DNA of 7,585 nt from WHTF01 sp964482425 (GTDB lineage: Bacteria > Desulfobacterota > Binatia > UBA9968), in the NCBI GenBank assembly GCA_964482425.1, contig CAYZXN010000181.1, positions 1 through 7,585 of the forward strand, given 5' to 3'. The notes below the pieces were generated by a model. That model was not told the DNA's origin. It worked only from the letters and a program-made list of their open reading frames with translations, and did no database searches. A program made the translations under genes and the position numbers. The stretch's first letter is position 1; the number at the start of each line of letters is the position of its first letter. Of the stretch, positions 1-5,415 are shown piece by piece.

Positions 1-1
1 G

Positions 2-151
2 GAGATCCATCAAATCCCCGGCGATCATCTTACTATGCTGGACCAACCGAACGTCCGGGAGGTAGCGGAGCGACTATGTAAATGCTTACAGGCCAGCAAT
101 CGGACTGAGACTGCGCCGAACCCAGTTCGATCTATGGACGCGGGGGTATAA
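2..151 (+). CDS. C-terminal end of an NRPS/PKS-type thioesterase (partial, 5' end outside window)
   Basis: An open frame enters from the left edge and ends at TAA 149-151, giving 49 residues. They begin EIHQIPGDHLTMLDQPNV and continue with a helix-like VREVAERLCKCL stretch and a polar tail. The GDH-x-TML block is the hallmark of type I thioesterase domains that release products from nonribosomal peptide and polyketide synthases: the His completes the Ser-Asp-His triad, and a short helix ending the alpha/beta-hydrolase fold follows. The rest of the protein, including the GxSxG serine, lies outside the window, so I cannot tell whether this is a terminal TE domain of a large synthase or a stand-alone type II thioesterase. 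The gene faces the next gene tail to tail, with about 109 bases between the stops. A generic alpha/beta hydrolase is the main alternative. Confidence 0.68.
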   Translation, partial: EIHQIPGDHLTMLDQPNVREVAERLCKCLQASNRTETAPNPVRSMDAGV

Positions 152-260
152 CTGGGGGCTGTCGCTCGTCTCTTGCAGCGTGTTCGACGTCGTACTGGCA
201 CTGCTTTTGTGTTGTCAGATCCTAGTCCAATACTCCAGTGACGGAAAATTCGCGAATGCA

Positions 261-1643
261 CTACCATTTCCCGGCTACGGGTAAATCGCCCTCTTCGCCG
301 AACGATTCAATGCAGATATCAACCTCGCAGCCGTCCCAGCTGCCATTGCCGTTCAGGTCGAGGAACCATTCTCCAGTACTTGGCCTGAAGATTCCAATCT
401 GCGTTTTGCCGCTGCCGTCCCAGTCTCCGGCCACAGGGAGATCTTCGGGCGTGCCGAACGGTCCCAGACAGCCGTCTTTCTTGCAAATTTCCAACTTGCC
501 GTTGCCATTATAATCGAGAAACCATTGTCCGGTGCTGGGCCGATAGATGCCGATATATTCTGTTCCGGTGCCGTTCCAATCGCCGACGACCGGCAAATCT
601 CCAGCGCTGCCGAAGCCTTGATAACATTCATCGATCGAGCAGCTGTCGAGTTGCCCATTGCCATTGCGATCAAATTGCCAGACGCCTTTTTGAGTCACGG
701 TTCTGCGGTTGACCTGTGTTGTGGTTTCAGGAGTAAAGATTCCAATGACGCTCTGATCGAGACCGCTTACCTGCCGCGACACCGGGAAGTCGCCTGAACG
801 GCCAAAGGAATCAATGCAAGTGTCGATATCGCAGCCGTCCCACTTGCCGTTCCCATTCGAGTCTAGATACCAGATCCCCCTGGTCCGGTTGAAGGCTCCG
901 ATTTGGCTGGCTGGGTTCCTTTTTGATTTGCCGATAACCGGAACGTCTTCGGCACTACCGAAGGAGTCCAGACATAGGTCGACATCGCAGCCGTCCCACA
1001 CACCATTGCCGCTACGATCCAAGAACCATTCTCCGGTACTCGGCCTGAAGATGCCGATCTGAGCCGTCATGAGTGCGGGAGCTGTTGATTCAAACGAGGC
1101 GGTGCAAGTGGTACTGGCATTCATGGTGACGGTGCCGGTGCTGCAGCCGGAGCCGGACCAGCCGGCGAATGTGGAACCGGCAGCAGGCGTCGCGGTCAAA
1201 GTGACGGAGGTCCCGCTATTGAAAGTTGCCGAGCAGGTGCTGCCGCAGTTTATGCCCGCAGGGCTGCTGCTGACGGTGCCTGATCCTGTTCCGCTTTTGG
1301 CGATTGAGAGGGTAAACGTCTGCGGGGTCGAAGCGCACGACTCGTTTGAGTAAGCTGAATTGCCGGCGGAATTGAAAGCAAAGACCCGGTAACAGTACGC
1401 CGTGCCGGCAAGGAGATTAGAATCTTTATAGGAGGTGACGTTGGCGGCAACCGTGGCGATTGAACTGAATGTTCCACTGGTGCCGGTTTTTCGCTCGATT
1501 TTAAAACCGTCCTCGCTGCTGGAATTGTCTGCCCAGGCTATTTGGAGCTCCGCGGCACCGGCATCGTTCTGCCACCCCAAAACCGGAAATACCAACAGAA
1601 AAATCCAGATAAGACTCTGAGAGACGTTCCGACTTGAGATCAA
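261..1643 (-). CDS. Secreted FN3 / divergent-repeat / NGNG-cysteine-repeat protein under riboswitch control
   Basis: The product has 460 residues and is probably an extracellular surface or matrix protein of unknown binding partner. A signal peptide covers residues 1-31, with hydrophobic core LIWIFLLVFPVLGW and cleavage near AGA-A. A fibronectin type III domain follows at about 32-107 (ADNSSSEDGFKIERK, then YCYRVFAFNSAGNSAYSN). Residues 109-186 form a divergent bacterial repeat domain (CGSTC, FAGWSGSGC) with four cysteines. Residues 195-460 are five tandem repeats built on IGIFRPSTGEWFLD-x-NGNG-x-WD-x-C-x4-C. The start is TTG at 1641-1643: it lies 7 bases after an AAGGAGGA Shine-Dalgarno and leads straight into the signal peptide, and no in-frame ATG fits. 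The stop TAG falls exactly at a repeat boundary. The gene is transcribed away from the EPS genes and is preceded by a GEMM-I riboswitch. The domain assignments are firm; the role as adhesin or matrix protein is inferred. Confidence 0.9.
   Translation of the reverse strand: MISSRNVSQSLIWIFLLVFPVLGWQNDAGAAELQIAWADNSSSEDGFKIERKTGTSGTFSSIATVAANVTSYKDSNLLAGTAYCYRVFAFNSAGNSAYSNESCASTPQTFTLSIAKSGTGSGTVSSSPAGINCGSTCSATFNSGTSVTLTATPAAGSTFAGWSGSGCSTGTVTMNASTTCTASFESTAPALMTAQIGIFRPSTGEWFLDRSGNGVWDGCDVDLCLDSFGSAEDVPVIGKSKRNPASQIGAFNRTRGIWYLDSNGNGKWDGCDIDTCIDSFGRSGDFPVSRQVSGLDQSVIGIFTPETTTQVNRRTVTQKGVWQFDRNGNGQLDSCSIDECYQGFGSAGDLPVVGDWNGTGTEYIGIYRPSTGQWFLDYNGNGKLEICKKDGCLGPFGTPEDLPVAGDWDGSGKTQIGIFRPSTGEWFLDLNGNGSWDGCEVDICIESFGEEGDLPVAGKW
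264..1061 (-). repeat. Five tandem protein-coding repeats (about 45-58 residues each)
   Basis: The C-terminal 266 residues of the secreted protein divide into five units, in protein order: 927-1061, 774-905, 576-749, 420-557 and 264-401. Each unit has an aromatic beta-strand pair (IGxFRPSTGxWFLD), an acidic D-x-NGNG-x-x-D loop resembling FG-GAP or EF-hand-like calcium loops, a C-x4-C pair that could form one disulfide, and a closing SFG...DLPVxG block. Units 1 and 5 are also close at DNA level: 1021-1061 and 361-401 match at 36 of 41 bases, which points to duplication. Unit 3 carries an extra segment of about 12 residues between the first strands. Calcium binding is inferred from the loop pattern. 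Confidence 0.85.
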
Positions 1644-1650
1644 TGGGGTA

Positions 1651-1657
1651 TCCTCCT
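1651..1657 (-). promoter_or_regulatory. Shine-Dalgarno that decides a TTG start
   Basis: The minus strand reads AAGGAGGA just upstream of the secreted-protein gene, followed by seven bases (TACCCCA) and TTG. This near-perfect anti-16S match fixes the non-ATG start at 1643. It is also the sequence captured by the sequestering hairpin of the riboswitch leader. Confidence 0.8.
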
Positions 1658-1697
1658 TGAGCCATGTGCGAAATCACAGACCTCAGGAGGAACTGTG
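1651..1697 (-). promoter_or_regulatory. Riboswitch expression platform: alternative hairpins around the ribosome-binding site
   Basis: Between the aptamer and the start codon the RNA can form two mutually exclusive structures. In the first, 1691-1682 (TCCTCCTGAG) pairs with 1661-1651 (CTCAAGGAGGA). That is ten base pairs with one bulged A, topped by a TGTG/CACA stem (1678-1675 with 1668-1665), and it buries the whole Shine-Dalgarno. In the second, CACAG at 1697-1693 pairs with CTGTG at 1679-1675 around an inner CCT/AGG stem, locking up the anti-Shine-Dalgarno and freeing the ribosome-binding site. No U-tract follows, so control is probably at translation, not termination. Which state the ligand favours cannot be read from sequence alone. 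The pairings are seen directly; the switching is inferred. Confidence 0.65.
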
Positions 1698-1700
1698 CTC

Positions 1701-1792
1701 GCCTGGCAACCCTGCCACCATGGCCTCAGTTCCGAGGCTTTAGGTCAGTGGCTTTGCGTCCTCTCCTTTCGGAGAGTTTGCTATTTACAGGC
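1701..1792 (-). promoter_or_regulatory. GEMM-I cyclic-dinucleotide riboswitch aptamer, A20 (GEMM-Ib-like, predicted 3',3'-cGAMP)
   Basis: The minus strand matches the GEMM-I consensus along its length. P1 is GCCTG (1792-1788) with CAGGC (1705-1701). The core begins at AGCAAAC (1782-1776). Hairpin CTCTCC-GAAA-GGAGAG (1776-1761) is perfect with a GAAA tetraloop. The invariant GACGCAAAGCC is at 1760-1750. A second arm follows with a receptor-like CCTAA/CATGG pair, a GCCTC/GAGGC stem, and the closing GGGTTGCC at 1712-1705. In c-di-GMP-I aptamers the base two positions before CAAAC (Vc2 G20) is G and contacts one guanine of the ligand. Here it is A (1782), as in the Geobacter GEMM-Ib group that prefers 3',3'-cGAMP. 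The A that stacks between the ligand bases (1755) and the ligand-pairing C (1706) are kept. The class is firm; ligand preference is inferred from one position. Confidence 0.88.
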
Positions 1793-1957
1793 TGCTTACC
1801 GAGTGAACCGGCAGGAGAGTGGAGCAATCCGCATACCTCCGCCGGCGGTCGTCCTCACGGTAAGTTCAGAGAGTTTGATTGTCTATTTCTGACAGATCAC
1901 GTGGACAAAACTGTGCGGTTGTTGCGGAAACCCAAATTTTCGCGAAGCGAGCGTTGT

Positions 1958-1985
1958 TTGCTGAGTGCCCTGTATCTGGTAAACT
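1958..1985 (+). promoter_or_regulatory. Weak candidate sigma-70 promoter for the ATPase gene
   Basis: TTGCTG (1958-1963) and TAAACT (1980-1985) are separated by 16 bases and lie about 60 bases before the ATPase start. They match the consensus hexamers only partly, and no other evidence supports the site. It is listed because this is the only stretch before the plus-strand cluster with a passable spacing. Confidence 0.2.
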
Positions 1986-2045
1986 AAGCGCATTTGAAGT
2001 TATTGGGCGGGGTGCCCGTCACGTTGGAGCAGTGGCGGTAATTTT

Positions 2046-3263
2046 ATGGATCTCTTATACAAAGAACACTTCGGTTTTGCGCAAGGCCCCTTCGACATCA
2101 CAGCGGATCCGGAGTTTCTATATTTGAGCCGCAGTCATCGTGAAGGGTTGGCGCAGCTTTCGTATGGCATAAAAGGTCGCAGAGGGTTCGTTGTTCTTAC
2201 CGGCGAGGTTGGAACTGGCAAAACCACGCTGATCCATGCATTGCTGGCCGAACTTGAAGGCAATACCGATACTGCGCTAATTTTTTCCCAGATTTCCGAT
2301 CCGCTCGATCTGCTTCGCTATACCTGCGATGAGTTCGGCCTGAAGACTCCGCCGGATGCGCGGACTGACCTCTATGAGCATCTTTCACTACTCAACGGTT
2401 TCTTACTGGAGAAATACCGTTCCGGGGGAAACTGTGCGCTCATTATTGATGAAGCCCAAAATCTCTCGGCAGAGGTTTTGGAAAGCGTCCGTCTTCTATC
2501 CAATTTCGAAACTTCCAAAGATAAGTTATTGCAGATTCTGCTCGTTGGACAGCCGGAGTTGTCGGTACGGCTAAACTCTCAGGAACTACGCCAGCTAAAA
2601 CAAAGAGTAACTTTACGTCACCACCTGCGTCCTTTGACATTGCGCGAGTGCCAGGAATATATCGCCAATCGGTTGCGAGTCGCCGGCGGCGCGCACGATG
2701 TCTTCGAGCCAAAAGCAGTGGAGCTCGTTTACGCATACTCCGGAGGGATTCCAAGGATCATCAATGTGATCTGCGATAATGCGTTGCTGACAACCTACAA
2801 TTTGGCTAAAAAGCAGGTTGATCGTTCCATTGTGCGTCAGGTAGCCGAGGACCTCGGAACGTCGGGGACTGCATTCTCGATGAAAAATGCGGCCAGCAAT
2901 GGAAGCGTTGCAAGCACGCCAAACTCTGATGGCTCAACGCAGGGACATGTCGAGCATTCGTCCCGCAGTGCGCCGCCGGTGGGGGCGTTTTCATCTTCTG
3001 TAAGCCCTAGTACCGTAGTATCACAGAAGTTTTTCGATGAACTCAGTGTGCTGCTCATCGATGCGATGGGCCCGATGGCGTCTATTGTCTTGCGTGAACG
3101 AGTGGCCAGTCTCGGAGAGTCTCTGGAACGGTTTCCCCGTGATAAATTAAGCGCGCTGCTCGACGCTTTGAGTCATGAGATATTGGATCCAGCGATGAGG
3201 CGGGCTTTTCAGCAGTTTGTCCAGGAACGTATCAGCGCCTTGGTTCGGCCGGAGCAACGGTAG
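2046..3263 (+). CDS. ExeA-like AAA ATPase of the PEP-CTERM/EPS-locus type with a C-terminal helical extension
   Basis: This 405-residue cytoplasmic ATPase is typical of exopolysaccharide/exosortase loci, where the family is proposed to power or regulate export. The N-terminus (MDLLYKEHFGFAQGPF, then FLYLSRSHREGLAQLSYGI) is the classic family start and fixes the ATG at 2046; the upstream Shine-Dalgarno (GGCGG) is weak. Walker A is GEVGTGKT (53-60), Walker B ALIIDEAQ (131-138), a sensor-like ILLVGQPEL lies at 164-172 and sensor 2 GGIPRIIN at 233-240. The AAA part ends near residue 271. A Ser/Thr/Pro/Gly-rich linker follows (272-327), then a predicted helical module (329-398) with LLIDAMGPMASIVLRE and EILDPAMRRAFQQFV. 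That module resembles small GPxA-type domains at the ends of some kinases and signalling proteins; the usual family length is near 270 residues. The stop overlaps the Shine-Dalgarno of the next gene, implying co-translation. Confidence 0.9.
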   Translation: MDLLYKEHFGFAQGPFDITADPEFLYLSRSHREGLAQLSYGIKGRRGFVVLTGEVGTGKTTLIHALLAELEGNTDTALIFSQISDPLDLLRYTCDEFGLKTPPDARTDLYEHLSLLNGFLLEKYRSGGNCALIIDEAQNLSAEVLESVRLLSNFETSKDKLLQILLVGQPELSVRLNSQELRQLKQRVTLRHHLRPLTLRECQEYIANRLRVAGGAHDVFEPKAVELVYAYSGGIPRIINVICDNALLTTYNLAKKQVDRSIVRQVAEDLGTSGTAFSMKNAASNGSVASTPNSDGSTQGHVEHSSRSAPPVGAFSSSVSPSTVVSQKFFDELSVLLIDAMGPMASIVLRERVASLGESLERFPRDKLSALLDALSHEILDPAMRRAFQQFVQERISALVRPEQR

Positions 3264-3266
3264 GAG
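3263..3266 (+). promoter_or_regulatory. Shine-Dalgarno overlapping the upstream stop; sets the start of the BY-kinase-like gene
   Basis: GGAG begins on the last base of the ATPase stop codon (TAG 3261-3263) and is followed by 8 bases and ATG at 3275. A GTG at 3266 is in the same frame, but it overlaps the Shine-Dalgarno and would add only MSS. The ATG start gives the family-typical MSRVFEALAKA. Confidence 0.65.
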
Positions 3267-3274
3267 TGTCCTCT

Positions 3275-4213
3275 ATGAGTCGAGTTTTCGAAGCCTTAGC
3301 AAAAGCAAGTAAAGAAAAGCGCCAGCAAGTCAGTTCCTCTTCCATGGCGGCTGACATCTCAGCGCCAGTCGGCTCCGGGGCTACTTTGGAGCCCGAGCCA
3401 TTCATATGGCAAGGTCCGGCCAATGCTGCGCCGGTTGATGCTTCAACGACGACCGAAAAAAAGTCATGGCGGGAGCGCATAGAGAATGTCGTCTACGGCT
3501 GGGAATTCCTCCGTCATTCTATCGTTGCGTTGGAAAAAGATTCGCCGCAATCGGAGCAGTACAAAATTCTCTGTGAACAGACTAAAGGCGTTAGGGCGCA
3601 ATTGAGTATCGGTGCGTTTGCGGTTACGAGCCCGATTAAAAGAGACGGCACGACAAGTGTGGCGGTCAATCTGGCCGCGGTCTCAGCCTTAGGAGGCGAG
3701 GAAGAAATTATCCTTATCGATAGTGATCTGCGTAATCCGACAGTACACAAATACCTCAACGTGCCGCTGACTCCTGGCTTGGCGGATTGCTTCGCTTCAG
3801 GGTCAAACGGCGGATTGAAACGTTTGGTTCGAGACACCTTTCTGCCGGGCTTGCGTATTTTACCCGCCGGTAAGATGTCGGATCCCTCCGCGGAACTTTT
3901 GATACACGAGCGCTTAAATAAAGTCATTGAAACCTTAAAGGTGGAATTTCCCGCGCACCAGATCATAGTCGTTAGTCCACCGGTTGTATCCAATGCCGAT
4001 GCCCGTCTTATCGCGCGACAGGTACAAGGTGTATTGCTGGTCATCCGCGCAGGTAAAACCTCACGAGAGTATTTAACGAATGCGATCCAAGCGCTGAGCG
4101 GCACTCAAATCATGGGCGTGGTCGTGGATGGAGGTAACCGCGGGATATCGTCCAGGTGTTACTCCCATTCGAGCGATGCCGGCAATTATCTCCAATCCGA
4201 CTCCGGCGATTAA
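3275..4213 (+). CDS. CpsD/CapB-like BY-kinase homologue with degenerate nucleotide-binding motifs
   Basis: The 312-residue product is related to the cytoplasmic tyrosine autokinases that control polysaccharide chain length with a Wzz-type partner. The N-terminus MSRVFEALAKASKEK is the short helix typical of PEP-CTERM-locus kinases, followed by a low-complexity linker (to about 65) and the P-loop domain (about 95-285). Walker A' is intact (IILIDSDLRNPTVHKY, 145-160), as are the PGLADCFASG turn and the VLLVIRAGKTSRE strand. However, Walker A reads TSPIKRDGTTSVA (118-130): T126 stands where the catalytic lysine should be and two glycines are lost. Walker B reads IIVVSPP, with V233 in place of the aspartate. 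The C-terminal tail has only two tyrosines (296, 305) instead of a cluster. The frame is intact and coupled to the ATPase, so this is probably a pseudokinase or scaffold. A sequencing artefact is unlikely because the changes are spread out. Confidence 0.85.
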   Translation: MSRVFEALAKASKEKRQQVSSSSMAADISAPVGSGATLEPEPFIWQGPANAAPVDASTTTEKKSWRERIENVVYGWEFLRHSIVALEKDSPQSEQYKILCEQTKGVRAQLSIGAFAVTSPIKRDGTTSVAVNLAAVSALGGEEEIILIDSDLRNPTVHKYLNVPLTPGLADCFASGSNGGLKRLVRDTFLPGLRILPAGKMSDPSAELLIHERLNKVIETLKVEFPAHQIIVVSPPVVSNADARLIARQVQGVLLVIRAGKTSREYLTNAIQALSGTQIMGVVVDGGNRGISSRCYSHSSDAGNYLQSDSGD

Positions 4214-4336
4214 TGTGCGTTTGAACTGGCTCGAATTCCGGGCTAGCTGCCGCAGGCAGGCCGATGCGCTAGCGGGACGGCTCTCTTTTGATTGTAGTCC
4301 CTGTAGCGACAAACTTGGGCAAGAGCTGCAAAAATC

Positions 4337-4369
4337 CAGGAAACCGTCCGCATCACTGTGCCTGTTTTT
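4337..4369 (+). terminator. Weak terminator-like element in the 217-base gap
   Basis: CAGG (4337-4340) can pair with CCTG (4361-4364), with a small GCAT/GTGC stem inside, and five T residues follow at once (4365-4369). The stems are short, so at best this is an inefficient terminator between the kinase-like gene and the epimerase. The rest of 4214-4430 shows nothing recognisable. Confidence 0.2.
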
Positions 4370-4430
4370 AAATGGCCGCGCCGAAATTACCGACCGAATC
4401 TCACAGAGCGACTTTAGATAAGCGTAAATT

Positions 4431-5372
4431 ATGTCTGACCTGTATCTCGTTACCGGCGGCGCCGGTTTCATAGGATCCCATTTGGTAAGACGTCTCGTCG
4501 GCGAAGGAGGGCGAGTTCGGATTGTTGATAACTTGTCCACCGGCCAGAGCGAACGGCTTGACGACATCCGCACCGCTATAGAATTTATACAGGGAGATCT
4601 AGCCGATGCCTGTGTCGCGGAGAACGTTGTCCAGGACGTTGATTACGTGTTGCATCAGGCGGCTGTTCCCTCCGTGCAGCGATCAATCGCCGACGCGGTC
4701 GGCACCAACCGCTTCAATGTCACAGCGACTCTCAATCTTCTTGAAAGCTGCAGGAAGGCGCGAGTGCGCCGATTCGTTTATGCCGCATCCTCTTCGGCGT
4801 ATGGAGACACCGAGGTTCTGCCAAAAAAAGAGGAAATGCCGGCTAACCCGTTGTCACCCTATGCATTGCAGAAATGGGTCGGCGAGCGCTACTGCAAGCT
4901 GTACCATGATTTGTACGGGCTCGAAACCATCAGCCTGAGGTACTTCAATATATTCGGACCGGGCCAGGATCCTCACTCGGAATATTCAGCGGTCATCCCA
5001 AAATTTATCAACAAGCTATCCAGCAACGAGCCTCTGACAGTTTACGGCGACGGTGAGCAGTCGCGCGATTTTACCTATGTTGAGAATGTTGTTGATGCGA
5101 ATTTGCTCGCACTCCGCGCGAAAGCTGCATCCGGAGAAGTCTGCAACATCGGGTGCGGCCAACGGATCAGCCTTAACGAACTGATTCAGATGTTGCAGGA
5201 AATCGTCGCTAGGAAAGCTCAAGTTATTTACGCCCCGGCTAAAGCCGGTGATGTGCGCCATTCATTGGCCGATATCGAAAAAGCGCGCGGCCTTCTAGGA
5301 TACGTGCCCAAAGTTAAAATAGCAGAGGGGCTGAGAAGAACGGTGGAAGCTTACAAAAGCCAGAATGACTAG
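4431..5372 (+). CDS. NAD-dependent nucleotide-sugar epimerase, WbpP/GalE-like (extended SDR)
   Basis: This 313-residue cytoplasmic enzyme probably interconverts UDP-sugar C4 epimers, for example UDP-GlcNAc/UDP-GalNAc or UDP-Glc/UDP-Gal, for surface polysaccharide synthesis. The Rossmann motif GGAGFIG is at 9-15, with D33 after strand 2 for the NAD ribose. The catalytic set is the Ser cluster ASSSAYGD (119-126) and Y144-ALQ-K148 in LSPYALQKWVGE. LRYFNIFGPGQDP (169-181), SAVIPKF and SRDFTYVEN (211-219) complete the family signature. The YGD...LPK...PLSPYA and YFN-x-FG-x-x-QDP blocks resemble WbpP-type epimerases more than classical GalE, but substrate cannot be fixed by reading. Length is normal or slightly short. 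The ATG has only a weak Shine-Dalgarno. The gene follows the EPS regulators on the same strand and converges with the next operon, with 43 bases between the stops. Confidence 0.9.
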   Translation: MSDLYLVTGGAGFIGSHLVRRLVGEGGRVRIVDNLSTGQSERLDDIRTAIEFIQGDLADACVAENVVQDVDYVLHQAAVPSVQRSIADAVGTNRFNVTATLNLLESCRKARVRRFVYAASSSAYGDTEVLPKKEEMPANPLSPYALQKWVGERYCKLYHDLYGLETISLRYFNIFGPGQDPHSEYSAVIPKFINKLSSNEPLTVYGDGEQSRDFTYVENVVDANLLALRAKAASGEVCNIGCGQRISLNELIQMLQEIVARKAQVIYAPAKAGDVRHSLADIEKARGLLGYVPKVKIAEGLRRTVEAYKSQND

Positions 5373-5415
5373 CTCGATGCGCTCGACTGCTCGATGATCT
5401 CACCGGAACTTCGGT

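Noticed and set aside
248..257. Palindrome ATTCGCGAAT near the end of the secreted-protein gene
   Set aside because: Perfect but only 10 bases and single copy; no repeat partner or regulatory context.
25..267. Minus-strand open frame of 80 codons at the left edge
   Set aside because: Arginine-rich shadow opposite the thioesterase C-terminus, no recognisable features.
1878..1908. Minus-strand promoter candidate TTGTCC ... GACAAT upstream of the riboswitch
   Set aside because: The spacing for the best -10 match is 19 bases and both hexamers are poor; the riboswitch promoter must exist nearby but cannot be placed from this.
1664..1987. Plus-strand open frame of 107 codons in the intergenic region
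   Set aside because: It overlaps the riboswitch aptamer and leader on the other strand, has low-complexity mixed composition and no recognisable domain.
2005..2017. GGGC-GGGGT-GCCC hairpin before the ATPase gene
   Set aside because: Four pairs only and no link to a start or terminator; not distinguishable from chance.
3514..4104. Minus-strand open frame of 196 codons
   Set aside because: Antisense to the kinase-like gene, whose protein has clear family motifs; no Shine-Dalgarno or recognisable product.
4128..4421. Plus-strand open frame of 97 codons overlapping the end of the kinase-like gene
   Set aside because: I considered a frameshifted C-terminus or a small gene. The product shows no tyrosine-rich tail or known motif and no good Shine-Dalgarno, so there is no support.
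5403..5414. Imperfect palindrome CCGGAACTTCGG between the convergent stops
   Set aside because: Only four or so pairs with a wobble and no T-tract on either side; too weak to call a terminator.
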